NCBI RefSeq assembly: GCF_018390535.1
Contig: NZ_JAHBBW010000005.1
Span: forward strand, 186,001 to 250,000
Direction of reading: 5' to 3'
From: Bacteroides propionicigenes
GTDB lineage: Bacteria > Bacteroidota > Bacteroidia > Bacteroidales > Bacteroidaceae
Length of the DNA: 64,000 nucleotides
The position numbers were made by a program, and so were the translations under genes. The notes under the pieces were generated by a model. It had not been told where the DNA came from. It worked only from the letters and a program-made list of their open reading frames with translations, and searched no databases. Positions 8,691-17,476 of the stretch are shown in pieces. The stretch's first letter is position 1. Each line of letters begins with the position of its first letter.

Positions 8691-10229
8691 CTATATTTGG
8701 TTCTCTGTCAATATCTGATAGATAAGCGGCATATTGACGTGACGACGCACGTGTTCGGCAAGCTTATCATACTGTTCTTCCTTAAACTGTTGATAGTTGA
8801 ATGTCTCTGTTTTTTCCGACAATTTACCGGCAAACGGTTCGAGCAGGAAATCAATAAATTCCGGATTATCAAGAATACCGTGAATGTAGGTTCCCATACA
8901 GGTGCGATCGGCAAAATACCCGTCCCACTGTCCGTTTTCCAACAGATTCAGCGGAGAGGCAGGCGCACCCTCTACGGGAACGGTACTACCCATGTGAATC
9001 TCGTAGCCTTTTAATTGAAAGTTGGGAGTTGAAAGTTGGGAGTTGCTGTGCGGAACAGTGGTGCGGCAACTTTCAAGTAGTTTGAAATTCACTTGCCTTG
9101 TCACCTTCTCTCCCGTCATACGGGTACTCACAGGCAGGAGTCCAAGACCGGGCAGGCGGTCAATATCTCCTTCAACGTGTTCGGGGTCAAGTATCTCCTG
9201 CCCCATAAGCTGATAACCGCCGCAGATGCCCAGTACGGCAGTCCCTTCACGATGGGCGCGGACAACAGCCTGCGCCACCCCGTTACGGCGAAGTTCATAA
9301 AGGTCGGAAAGCGTACTCTTACTGCCGGGCAGGATGATAATATCCGCCTTTGCCAGTTCATCCGTATTATTGGTATAGAAAAGGTGTACGCGCGGGTCAC
9401 GTTCCAGCGCGTTGAAATCCGTAAAATTACTGAGATGGCGCAAAAGCACAACGGCAATGTTTACCTTTCCCCGTTCCGCCTGCATCGACTTTGCGGCAAG
9501 GGCTACCGAATCTTCCTCCTCTATATAAATGTCCTTATAATAAGGCACTACACCCACAACAGGAATACCGCACAGTTCTTCAATCATCTTGACGCCCGAC
9601 TCAAAGAGCCGTATGTCTCCACGGAATTTATTGATAAGAATACCCTTTATCCGTTCACGTTCATTTGGACGAAGCAACATCACCGAGCCATAAACACTGG
9701 CAAACACCCCGCCCCTATCAATATCCGCTACCAGAATCACATCCGCCCCGGCATACAGAGCCATAGGAAGGTTTACCAAATCTGAGTCACGCAAATTAAT
9801 TTCGGAGATACTTCCCGCACCTTCCAGTACCACAGGGTTATATCTCCGTGCCAGCCTGTCATAAGCGGCGCACACCTCTTTGCGCAACTCTTCACGCCCT
9901 TCCTTGCGGAAATAATCATAAGCATTGCGATTGCCGATGGGACGACCGTTCAGAACCACCTGCGAGGTATGGTCGGACTGTGGCTTCAACAGCAACGGAT
10001 TCATATCCGTATGGCAAGGTACGCCTGCAGCCTCAGCCTGCACGGCCTGTGCACGGCCAATCTCCAGCCCCTCGGGAGTGGCATACGAGTTTAGTGCCAT
10101 ATTCTGCGCCTTGTAGGGTGCAGGCCTGTAACCATCCTGTTTGAAAATACGGCAGAAAGCAGCCGCAATAACGCTCTTGCCTACATCACTGCCTGTGCCG
10201 GCAAACATAATAGGGTGAAGTATCTTCAT
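8691..10229 (-). CDS. cbiP: Cobyric acid synthase (glutamine-hydrolysing)
   Basis: CbiP/CobQ amidates four carboxylates of adenosylcobyrinate a,c-diamide using ATP and glutamine. The N-terminal P-loop region reads GTGSDVGKS, and the GATase Cys lies in LGICGGYQLMG. An upstream in-frame ATG at 10283 is rejected because the -7 box TACCTTTG (minus, 10251-10258) lies between it and the ATG at 10229, giving 512 residues. Just before the conserved GYEIHMG motif there is an extra segment encoded by two 14-base tandem repeats (9015-9042), an in-frame insertion relative to the usual family layout. First gene of cbiP-cobD-cbiB. Confidence 0.94.
   Translation of the reverse strand: MKILHPIMFAGTGSDVGKSVIAAAFCRIFKQDGYRPAPYKAQNMALNSYATPEGLEIGRAQAVQAEAAGVPCHTDMNPLLLKPQSDHTSQVVLNGRPIGNRNAYDYFRKEGREELRKEVCAAYDRLARRYNPVVLEGAGSISEINLRDSDLVNLPMALYAGADVILVADIDRGGVFASVYGSVMLLRPNERERIKGILINKFRGDIRLFESGVKMIEELCGIPVVGVVPYYKDIYIEEEDSVALAAKSMQAERGKVNIAVVLLRHLSNFTDFNALERDPRVHLFYTNNTDELAKADIIILPGSKSTLSDLYELRRNGVAQAVVRAHREGTAVLGICGGYQLMGQEILDPEHVEGDIDRLPGLGLLPVSTRMTGEKVTRQVNFKLLESCRTTVPHSNSQLSTPNFQLKGYEIHMGSTVPVEGAPASPLNLLENGQWDGYFADRTCMGTYIHGILDNPEFIDFLLEPFAGKLSEKTETFNYQQFKEEQYDKLAEHVRRHVNMPLIYQILTENQI
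9015..9042. repeat. 14-bp tandem repeat inside cbiP
   Basis: Two exact copies of TTGAAAGTTGGGAG lie head to tail, followed by a third TTG. The element resembles short repeats found between genes but is in frame here, encoding a Ser/Asn/Gln/Pro-rich stretch just upstream of GYEIHMG in CbiP. Confidence 0.85.
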
Positions 10230-10250
10230 ATATTTTTGTATTTCCGAGCA

Positions 10251-10258
10251 CAAAGGTA
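10251..10258 (-). promoter_or_regulatory. -7 box of the cbiP-cobD-cbiB promoter
   Basis: On the minus strand TACCTTTG ends about 20 bases upstream of the cbiP ATG at 10229, and a TTG (10281-10283) lies 22 bases further upstream. The leader is too short for a riboswitch. Confidence 0.55.
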
Positions 10259-10341
10259 GCAAAAAGGTCGGTAGATTGAACAATAAAAAAGAATGAGTGT
10301 TTCAAGTTTATCATTCTAAACCTAAACGAAAAACTTGACAT

Positions 10342-11742
10342 ATGAAACAAATCTTATTCATTATTCTTCTGGGAACGGGTATTTCCGTAACGGCACAGCC
10401 CCTTTCCCTGAGCTTCGATGATGCCCTGCGGCAAATGCAGCAGGGAAACCGCAGCCTGAAGATAGCCGACAAGGGTATTGAAGCCGCACGTGCAGAACGT
10501 GACAAGCTGAATGCCCTTTGGTATCCCAGTCTGCAAGGTGCGGGAACATTTGTACACCTGTCCGAAAAGATAGAAGTGAAACAGCCTCTTTCGCAATTTA
10601 CAGACCCCGCCAAAGACTTCGTACACAGCCTTGTTCCCGATGACCGGTTCATCAGCAGCATCCTCGACCAGATAGGCAGCCACACACTTGTCTTTCCGCT
10701 TGCCCCGCGAAACCTCACAACCGTAGGGCTGACAGCCGAATGGATTGTCTTTTCCGGCGGAAAACGCATCCGTGCCGGTAAAATAGGAAACACAATGATT
10801 GACATGGCACGCGAAAACCGTGAGCAAACCGACGCTACCCAACGTACCCTTTTAGCGGAAAGCTATTTCGGACTACGTCTGGCACAAGAAGTGGTGCGTG
10901 TACGCCAAGATACCTACCACAGCCTGAAACGCCATTACGAGAATGCACTGAAACTGGAATCCGCCGGAATGATAGACAAGGCGGGGCGGCTCTTCGCACA
11001 AGTAAACATGGACGAAGCGCAACGCTCATTGGAAGCCTCGCAAAAAGAAGTCACAGTGTTGCAGAACGCATTGTGCACGTTGCTCAACATGGACGATACC
11101 TGCGAGATACAGCCCACTTCCCCTCTCTTCATAAATGCCGTCCTCCCCGCCAAGGAAGAGTTCTTGCAAACCATGCGAACCGAGAACTACACCGTCAACC
11201 AATTGCAGTTACAATCGCACATCGCCAAGCAACAGCTCCGTATCGACCAAAGCGGATACCTGCCCGATATTGCCGTGTTCGGCAAGCAGACATTGTATGC
11301 TCATGGTATCCAAAGTAACCTCGTTCCCCGCACCATGATAGGAGTAGGATTCACTTGGAATCTTTTTGACGGCTTAGCACGGGAAAAGCGCATACGCCAA
11401 TCCAAGATAACCCGACAAACCCTTGCCATAGGACAAGAAAAAGCCAAAGACGATTTAAGCGTGGGCATCGACAAACTCTACACGCAAATGCAAAAGGCCC
11501 AAGACAATGTACGCGCCCTGAATAGTACAATCGAACTGAGTGAAGAACTGGTACGTATCCGCAAGAAATCGTTCACCGAAGGCATGGCTACGAGTACCGA
11601 AGTGATAGATGCCGAAACGATGCTGTCTGCCGTACGTGTCGCCCGTTTGGCTGCCTATTACGAGTACGACGTGGCATTGATGAATCTTCTGGCGCTATGC
11701 GGCATACCGGAGCAGTTTGATAAATTGAGAATCGAAAACTAA
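10342..11742 (+). CDS. TolC-family outer-membrane efflux protein
   Basis: A 466-residue precursor with an N-terminal signal peptide ending near V-T-A-Q (residue 19) and the TolC repeat architecture: long heptad-rich helices (about 40-75, 180-260, 350-420) alternating with beta segments. It would form the trimeric outer-membrane duct of a tripartite exporter. It is followed 14 bases later by an HlyD-type adaptor and then by a fused ABC-2 permease, so the three probably form one efflux system. Substrate unknown. Confidence 0.92.
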   Translation: MKQILFIILLGTGISVTAQPLSLSFDDALRQMQQGNRSLKIADKGIEAARAERDKLNALWYPSLQGAGTFVHLSEKIEVKQPLSQFTDPAKDFVHSLVPDDRFISSILDQIGSHTLVFPLAPRNLTTVGLTAEWIVFSGGKRIRAGKIGNTMIDMARENREQTDATQRTLLAESYFGLRLAQEVVRVRQDTYHSLKRHYENALKLESAGMIDKAGRLFAQVNMDEAQRSLEASQKEVTVLQNALCTLLNMDDTCEIQPTSPLFINAVLPAKEEFLQTMRTENYTVNQLQLQSHIAKQQLRIDQSGYLPDIAVFGKQTLYAHGIQSNLVPRTMIGVGFTWNLFDGLAREKRIRQSKITRQTLAIGQEKAKDDLSVGIDKLYTQMQKAQDNVRALNSTIELSEELVRIRKKSFTEGMATSTEVIDAETMLSAVRVARLAAYYEYDVALMNLLALCGIPEQFDKLRIEN

Positions 11743-11756
11743 AAATTGTAATAAAA

Positions 11757-12740
11757 ATGAATATCAACAATAAAACCATCAGCATTGCATTCATCGTCAT
11801 TTTAGTCGTTACCGTAGCAATATCGGTCATTGGAATGCTACTTATGAGACGGCAGCCTTTGGTGTTGCAAGGACAGATAGAAGCCACAGAAATACGTATC
11901 AGCGGAAAACTTCCGGGACGCATCGATTCCTTTCTCGTAGAAGAAGGCGACCGGGTAAAAGCCGGTGACACACTCGTTGTCATCAACAGCCCTGTCATAG
12001 AAGCCAAATACCGCCAAGTAAATGCCTTGGAACAGGTGGCTCAAGAGCAAAACAAAAAGATTGATGCCGGTACACGCCGGCAGATAGTCGCCACAGCCCG
12101 GCAACTATGGAACAAGACGCAAAGCGACCTCACCCTTGCCCAAACCACCTATCAGCGTATTCTCACCCTCTACAAGGACAGTGTAGTCACCTCGCAACGC
12201 AAGGATGAAGTGGAGGCCATGTACAAAGCCGCGCAAGCTGCCGAACGCGCTGCCTACCAACAGTATCAGATGGCAGTAGACGGTGCGCAAAGCGAAGACC
12301 GTGCCGCCGCACGTAGCCTTGTAGATGCCGCCCGCAGCACTGTAGACGAAGTCTCCGCCCTCTTGGTAGACTCCAGACTCACGGCCCCCGAAGACGGGCA
12401 GATAGCCACTATCTTTCCCAAACGCGGTGAACTGGTCGCCCCGGGCACTCCCATTATGAGTTTGGTAGTAATGAGCGACGTACACGTAGTCCTGAATATT
12501 CGAGAAGATTTAATGCCCCGATTCCAAATGGGCGGCACCTTCCAAGCCGACGTTCCCGCCCTCGACAAAAAAGGCATAGAGTTCCGCATCTACTATATCA
12601 GCCCGCTGGGCAGCTTCGCCACTTGGAAGTCCACCAAACAAACAGGCAGTTACGATATGCAAACCTTTGAAATACACGCACGTCCTGTACAAGCGGTAGA
12701 AGGGTTACGACCGGGAATGTCTGTTCTAATAAAAATGTAG
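11757..12740 (+). CDS. HlyD-family periplasmic adaptor
   Basis: The 327-residue protein has one N-terminal membrane segment (about 9-29) and a split biotinyl-lipoyl domain (GQIEATEIRISGKLPGRID near 42-60, closing half GELVAPGTPI near 225). Between these is an alpha-helical hairpin rich in Gln/Ala (about 80-200), and a beta-barrel follows. It would link the inner-membrane permease to the TolC-type duct. The gene starts 14 bases after the TolC gene and ends 2 bases before the permease gene. Confidence 0.92.
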   Translation: MNINNKTISIAFIVILVVTVAISVIGMLLMRRQPLVLQGQIEATEIRISGKLPGRIDSFLVEEGDRVKAGDTLVVINSPVIEAKYRQVNALEQVAQEQNKKIDAGTRRQIVATARQLWNKTQSDLTLAQTTYQRILTLYKDSVVTSQRKDEVEAMYKAAQAAERAAYQQYQMAVDGAQSEDRAAARSLVDAARSTVDEVSALLVDSRLTAPEDGQIATIFPKRGELVAPGTPIMSLVVMSDVHVVLNIREDLMPRFQMGGTFQADVPALDKKGIEFRIYYISPLGSFATWKSTKQTGSYDMQTFEIHARPVQAVEGLRPGMSVLIKM

Positions 12741-12742
12741 TA

Positions 12743-15133
12743 ATGAATGTATTTCTTCGCGAATATCACCGTATAACCTCCCGCCGTCTTTATCTCGGCG
12801 TGTGCATTATTCTGCCCCTGTTCTGTCTGTTCTTTATGGCTACCATCTTCGGAAACGGGCAAATGGAGAACATCCCCATAGGCATTGTAGACCAAGATAA
12901 TACAGCCACTTCACGCAACATTTCCCGCCGTATATCGGCAGCTCCTACATTCAGCGTCACGAAGCGCTTTACCGATGAAGCCTCTGCACGCCAAGCATTG
13001 CAGCGGAAAGAGATATACGGCTACTTATCCATCCCGCCCCGGTTCGAGCAAAAGGCCGTCAGTGGGACGGATGCGTCACTGAGCTATTACTACCACTACG
13101 CTCTTCTTTCAGTAGGAAGCGAGTTAATGGCCGCCTTTGAAACCACGCTTGCCCCCGTGGCGCTATCCCCCATTATCGTGCGGGCAGAGGCATTGGGAGT
13201 GGAACAAAACCGGATGCAAACATTCCTTCTCCCGATAGAAGCCGGCACGCATCCGCTCTATAACCCGGATATGGATTACTCCATCTATCTGAGCCAACCG
13301 TTTTTCTTCGTCCTGTTTCAAATACTGATTCTACTTGTAACGGTCTATGCCATAGGCAGCGAATTCAAGTTTGGCACGACACAAGACTGGCTTCGGGCTG
13401 CCATACCCGCAGGAAAAGATTCCGGCAATCTGCAAAACGCCAATATCTTTGTCGCTGTTGTAGGAAAGTTGCTGCCCTACACCCTTATATTCTCAATAAT
13501 AGGCATACTGGCAAACTACGTGCTATTCGGGCCGTTACACATCCCCTTTCAAGGCAGCCTGTGGCTGATGAACAGCGTAACGGTACTCTTCGTCATGGCA
13601 ACACAAGCATTGGCGGTAGTGATATTCTCTATCTTTCCCAAGATAGCCTATATCATCAGTGTAGTTTCAATGGTAGGCTCATTGGGAGCTACCCTGTCGG
13701 GAGTCACCTTTCCGGTAACCGCCATGTATGCGCCTGTCCATGCTGCATCCTACCTGTTTCCGGTACGCCACTTCACCGAAGCGGCACAGGCCATGATTTA
13801 TTTCAATGCAGGTCTTGCCTACTTCTGGCAATCGGTAGCCATACTACTGGTATTCCTATTGTTGGCAGTATCGGTTCTGCCTTTATTGAATTGGTGGATA
13901 AAGAGAACGGTCGCCGCAGATAATACGTTGCCCCATCTCCATGCGGATAAAAACAAGATATCCTCCTTAAGCGATATTATCCGCCACGAATGGAAAGCCA
14001 TCTCCACCAATCCCGCAATCCTGTTGGTACTGGCAGGCGGCATATTCCTATACGGTTTGCTCTACAACTATATGTACGCTCCTAATTTGGTGCGCAAAGC
14101 CCCCGTTGCCGTAGTAGACCTCTCTCATTCCGCACTCAGCCGGGAGTATGTGCGTTGGCTGGATGCCGCTCCGCAGACTTCGGTCTATGCACAGACACCC
14201 AATATCCTCGAAGCGCGCGAATGGATGAAGCAAGGTAAAGTGACCGGCATACTCTACATACCTTCCGACTTCGAGGCACGTGTGGCACGCGGCGAAACAT
14301 CCGTATTCACTCTTTATGCCGCAACCAACGCATTTCTCAACTTCAAGGGATTACAAGAGGCAAGTTCACGCGTAATGCTTGCCGTAAACGATGCCCACCG
14401 ACCTGCCGGAGCTGTTTTCCTGCCACCGCAAGGGTTGCTGGCTGTTGCATCGTCTGCCCCCGTCAGTGTATCAGGAACAGCTCTCTACAATTACACCGAG
14501 GGGTATGGCTCTTATCTGATTCCCGCTGTAATGATTGTTATCATCTTCCAGACGATGCTGATGGTGATTGCCATGCTTACCGGCGAGGAGGCGGAAGCAA
14601 GGCGGAAAGGGATTTTCCTTACGGATGTCCGCTCCCTGAAAGATGCGCTGCGCATCGTGTCGGGAAGAACTTTCGTATATGTCATGCTGTATGTTGTGTT
14701 CTCCATGTTCCTGTTGGGACTTCTTCCGCATCTGTTCAGCATTCCCAACATAGGAAGCGGTCGGGACATTGTCACTATGATGATTCCTTTCCTGCTTGCC
14801 ACAAGTTTCTTTGCGCTTGCTATGTCCCGTTGGTTCACCGACTCCGAAGCCCCGCTACTGATGATAGCTTTCTTTTCAGTGGGCTACATCTTTCTTTCCG
14901 GCGTCTCCTACCCGTTGGAACTAATGCCCTGGTATTGGCAAGCGGCACACTATGTATTCCCTGTGGCTCCCGCCGTACTCGCTTTCGTAAAATTGAATTC
15001 AATGGGTGCCAATCTGGTAGACATCTGGCCTCAGATGCTGACTTTGTGGGTACAAGTAATCGTATACGGTGCATGGGCGGTACACACTACAAGGCGGGTC
15101 TATAATTCTACCAGTGTTGCAAATTCCGTTTGA
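12743..15133 (+). CDS. Fused double ABC-2-type permease
   Basis: The 796-residue protein consists of two homologous halves (about 1-390 and 405-796). Each has an N-terminal membrane helix, a large periplasmic domain (IPIGIVDQDN... and APVAVVDLSH...) and five C-terminal membrane segments, as in YhhJ-like ABC-2 permeases. One polypeptide could therefore supply both permease subunits. No ATPase gene is adjacent, so a partner must be encoded elsewhere or the system works differently. Last gene of the efflux operon; its 3' end is part of a strong hairpin. Confidence 0.9.
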   Translation: MNVFLREYHRITSRRLYLGVCIILPLFCLFFMATIFGNGQMENIPIGIVDQDNTATSRNISRRISAAPTFSVTKRFTDEASARQALQRKEIYGYLSIPPRFEQKAVSGTDASLSYYYHYALLSVGSELMAAFETTLAPVALSPIIVRAEALGVEQNRMQTFLLPIEAGTHPLYNPDMDYSIYLSQPFFFVLFQILILLVTVYAIGSEFKFGTTQDWLRAAIPAGKDSGNLQNANIFVAVVGKLLPYTLIFSIIGILANYVLFGPLHIPFQGSLWLMNSVTVLFVMATQALAVVIFSIFPKIAYIISVVSMVGSLGATLSGVTFPVTAMYAPVHAASYLFPVRHFTEAAQAMIYFNAGLAYFWQSVAILLVFLLLAVSVLPLLNWWIKRTVAADNTLPHLHADKNKISSLSDIIRHEWKAISTNPAILLVLAGGIFLYGLLYNYMYAPNLVRKAPVAVVDLSHSALSREYVRWLDAAPQTSVYAQTPNILEAREWMKQGKVTGILYIPSDFEARVARGETSVFTLYAATNAFLNFKGLQEASSRVMLAVNDAHRPAGAVFLPPQGLLAVASSAPVSVSGTALYNYTEGYGSYLIPAVMIVIIFQTMLMVIAMLTGEEAEARRKGIFLTDVRSLKDALRIVSGRTFVYVMLYVVFSMFLLGLLPHLFSIPNIGSGRDIVTMMIPFLLATSFFALAMSRWFTDSEAPLLMIAFFSVGYIFLSGVSYPLELMPWYWQAAHYVFPVAPAVLAFVKLNSMGANLVDIWPQMLTLWVQVIVYGAWAVHTTRRVYNSTSVANSV

Positions 15134-15178
15134 TGTATGTCAAAAGGAATTTGCAACACTGGCAAAACTTTTTTTGAT
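15110..15178 (+). terminator. Terminator overlapping the permease gene end
   Basis: A perfect 17-bp stem, CCAGTGTTGCAAATTCC paired with its complement just before 15166, encloses a loop of about 18 bases. A T run (CTTTTTTTG) follows. The left arm is inside the last codons of the permease gene. Confidence 0.8.
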
Positions 15179-15228
15179 GTACATCATATGCCCATAGAAG
15201 AAATGGAATAACACAAAAAAACGGGCAT

Positions 15229-15296
15229 AAAAAAAGGCTATCTATCCCAGACAGCCAATCTTTTTGTTAACCTTAAATCTAATACTATGAAAAACA
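15229..15296 (-). ncRNA. Predicted small RNA, about 68 nt
   Basis: On the minus strand a promoter (TTTG at 15332-15329, 19-base spacer, TATATTTG at 15309-15302) predicts transcription from about 15296. The transcript would end in a hairpin (15256-15236, stem GGCTGTCT/AGATAGCC, loop GGGAT) followed by seven U. One pair of the stem is G-U on the minus strand but would be an A-C mismatch on plus, which supports minus-strand transcription. There is no open reading frame on that strand. From memory, the sequence just 5' of the hairpin recurs in Bacteroides genomes, but I cannot check this here. Target unknown. Confidence 0.7.
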
Positions 15297-15301
15297 CATT
15301 G

Positions 15302-15332
15302 CAAATATACGGACATTTCGGGAATCTCCAAA
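15302..15332 (-). promoter_or_regulatory. Promoter of the predicted small RNA
   Basis: The minus strand carries TTTG (15332-15329) and TATATTTG (15309-15302) separated by exactly 19 bases, an excellent match to the Bacteroides sigma-ABfr consensus. No minus-strand coding gene starts close enough to be the intended target before the terminator at 15229. Confidence 0.7.
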
Positions 15333-15422
15333 TTATACGAAAGTTGTAGCCCAACTTATAACATGGTTTAATAGGAATAGGCTGCTGTTAACAAATCAGT
15401 GACAGGAATTAAGAAAAAGTTA

Positions 15423-16001
15423 CTATTTGATTCCACCTTTTTTCCGTTTATAAGCAAACTCCTGCCATTTCTCTTCCGACCAGTCCTGCCGCTGCATCTC
15501 GGCGCGTGCCATGACAAAAAAGAAATCAGACAAGCGATTCACGAAACACAATATATCTTCATTCAACGGAGATTGGCGATGCAATGTCCACAAACGTCGT
15601 TCGGCACGCCTTGCCACTGTACGGGCAAAATGCAGCTGCGCAGAGACAGGAGTTCCGCCCGGCAGAAGAAAATAACCGTTTTCCTTCAATTCAGCGGTCA
15701 TGGCATCCATTTCCTGTTCGCAGCGTGCGGTCAGCTGTGCGGCAGATAGGAAGTTAGGATTCAATACATCATCGGGGGTAGCGACATGGCTCATCACTAC
15801 CATCAATTCCTTTTGGATGGTGTGCAGTAATTCCTGCCAATCGTCTTCGGCAGGAAGCATGGAACGCACGATTCCTATCACGGCATTCAATTCGTCCAGA
15901 CAGCCATTTGCCTCAATACGAATATCATCTTTGGGAACACGCGCTCCGCCATGAATGCCGGTTGTCCCTTTGTCTCCCGTACGGGTATATACTCTTTTCA
16001 T
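15423..16001 (-). CDS. pduO: PduO-type ATP:cob(I)alamin adenosyltransferase
   Basis: The enzyme adds the 5'-deoxyadenosyl group to the cobalt of cob(I)yrinic acid diamide or other corrinoids. The 192-residue length is normal for the family. The N-terminus has the ATP-binding YTRTGDKGTTGI motif, followed by the DELNA block, and the C-terminal half has ARTVARRAERR and the FVNRLSDFFFVMAR block. It lies 14 bases downstream of cbiA on the same strand, fitting corrin adenosylation straight after a,c-diamide formation. Confidence 0.94.
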   Translation of the reverse strand: MKRVYTRTGDKGTTGIHGGARVPKDDIRIEANGCLDELNAVIGIVRSMLPAEDDWQELLHTIQKELMVVMSHVATPDDVLNPNFLSAAQLTARCEQEMDAMTAELKENGYFLLPGGTPVSAQLHFARTVARRAERRLWTLHRQSPLNEDILCFVNRLSDFFFVMARAEMQRQDWSEEKWQEFAYKRKKGGIK

Positions 16002-16015
16002 CTTTCAGCACATTG

Positions 16016-17395
16016 TTATTCAAATAATCTCATTATGTCCGTCTCTCCCCAGTAAAGGTGCGTATAGCTTGCTATCGTGTTCTTGTAGCGAAACACAGGC
16101 GTACTCACCGGCTGTCCTTTGGCATTATACGCCTGTGCGGCAGTAGGCGGAATATACAGTTCTTTCTTACTGTCATCGGGAGCTGCCCCCAACTTTCCAA
16201 ACTGCGTATAATGAAATTCATGCCCCCGCAAATGCTGCCCCTTATAGTCGAAACTGCGATAGCCCAATGTCAGTTTCCGACATTCATCCTCATTGGAGAT
16301 ATAAAAAGGGAATACTCCCACCATCCTGTCGAACCCGCTGTCATTACCCCCATGCTCCCGCCTGTCATAACCGACGGCATACGAAAGATAAATCAGCCCG
16401 CCACACTCCGCCAGCGTCTTGCCACCGGACTCTATATACTCCCGAACGGATTCTTTCATCTTATAAGCTCCGGCAAGCTTCCGGGAATGCTTTTCCGGAT
16501 ATCCGCCCGGCAAATACAGCAAATCAATATCCTGCGATATGGGGATATTCTCTTCCGGATTGAAGAAAGAAACACTCCCCATCCCACGCAATATCTCCAA
16601 GTGCTCCTCATAAATGAAAGAGAAAGATTCTTCATTACGGGCCACCAATACACGCAGGCCACCCGGTTTCCGAGTGCCGACAATTGTCTTGTCCTTTTCC
16701 TCCGGCACTTTCTGTAACGGAAGAGCCGTTTTTTCCAACAATAGTTTCCAATCCACATATTGTTCCAGTAACTCCGTCAGAGTACCGATGGTATCCGTAC
16801 CTTTAGACTGACTGAAATCAAGCCCCAAATAACGCGATTCCTGTTCCAACGCTTTTGTCTTTGGAAGATACCCCAAACAGGTGACACCTACCTCGGTACA
16901 CACTTCCCGAAGCATTTCATAATGTCGGGGCGACCCTACACGATTGAATATCACTCCCGCAATCCGTATCTCCGGACGAAAATGAATGAATCCCTCCAAT
17001 AAAGGAGCCATTGAATAAGCGGCAGATTTGGCATCCACCACCAACACTACAGGAAGCTGCAACAGCTGTGCTATCTCCGCCGAAGAGCCCCGGTCACGAT
17101 CGTACCCGTCGAACATCCCCATCATCCCTTCCACAATGCAGGCATCTGCAGGAGCAGCGTGGCGTGCATAGAGTCCACGTATATGTTCGGCGGAAGCCAT
17201 AAACGTGTCCAGATTAATGGAAGCGCGTCCGCATACAGCCGCATGATATTTGGTGTCTATATAGTCCGGTCCGCATTTAAAAGGCTGCACCGCCAACCCT
17301 TTTTGTGTCAGCAAAGCCATGAGTCCGCGGCTTACGGTAGTCTTTCCGCTGCCCGATGTAGGGGCGGCTATGAGAATTTGAGGAATGGAACACAT
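16016..17395 (-). CDS. cbiA: Cobyrinate a,c-diamide synthase
   Basis: CbiA amidates the a and c acetates of cob(II)yrinate using glutamine and ATP. The 459-residue protein has an N-terminal P-loop (TSGSGKTT, 13-20), VEGMMGMFDG in the middle, and a C-terminal class I glutamine amidotransferase domain with GGYPEKH and the nucleophile Cys in LAECGGLIYLS. A -7 box TACCTTTG (minus, 17415-17422) lies about 20 bases upstream. Operon with pduO; divergent from the amgK-like gene. Confidence 0.95.
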   Translation of the reverse strand: MCSIPQILIAAPTSGSGKTTVSRGLMALLTQKGLAVQPFKCGPDYIDTKYHAAVCGRASINLDTFMASAEHIRGLYARHAAPADACIVEGMMGMFDGYDRDRGSSAEIAQLLQLPVVLVVDAKSAAYSMAPLLEGFIHFRPEIRIAGVIFNRVGSPRHYEMLREVCTEVGVTCLGYLPKTKALEQESRYLGLDFSQSKGTDTIGTLTELLEQYVDWKLLLEKTALPLQKVPEEKDKTIVGTRKPGGLRVLVARNEESFSFIYEEHLEILRGMGSVSFFNPEENIPISQDIDLLYLPGGYPEKHSRKLAGAYKMKESVREYIESGGKTLAECGGLIYLSYAVGYDRREHGGNDSGFDRMVGVFPFYISNEDECRKLTLGYRSFDYKGQHLRGHEFHYTQFGKLGAAPDDSKKELYIPPTAAQAYNAKGQPVSTPVFRYKNTIASYTHLYWGETDIMRLFE

Positions 17396-17476
17396 TTCTA
17401 TATGGATTTTTAGGCAAAGGTAAAAATATCTCCGACAAAACCCTTATCTTAGCTGCCAAATATAAAAAAAAACGCT

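Noticed and set aside
9093-9785. Plus-strand open frame of 230 codons
   Set aside because: Shadow of cbiP, which is a complete, motif-supported enzyme on the other strand.
10230-10283. N-terminal extension of CbiP from an upstream ATG
   Set aside because: The predicted -7 box lies downstream of that ATG, and the extra residues do not match the family start.
15287-15349. Mini-frame of 20 codons on plus that looks like a leader peptide
   Set aside because: It lies across the minus-strand promoter and small RNA, has no downstream plus-strand gene to lead, and lacks a promoter of its own.
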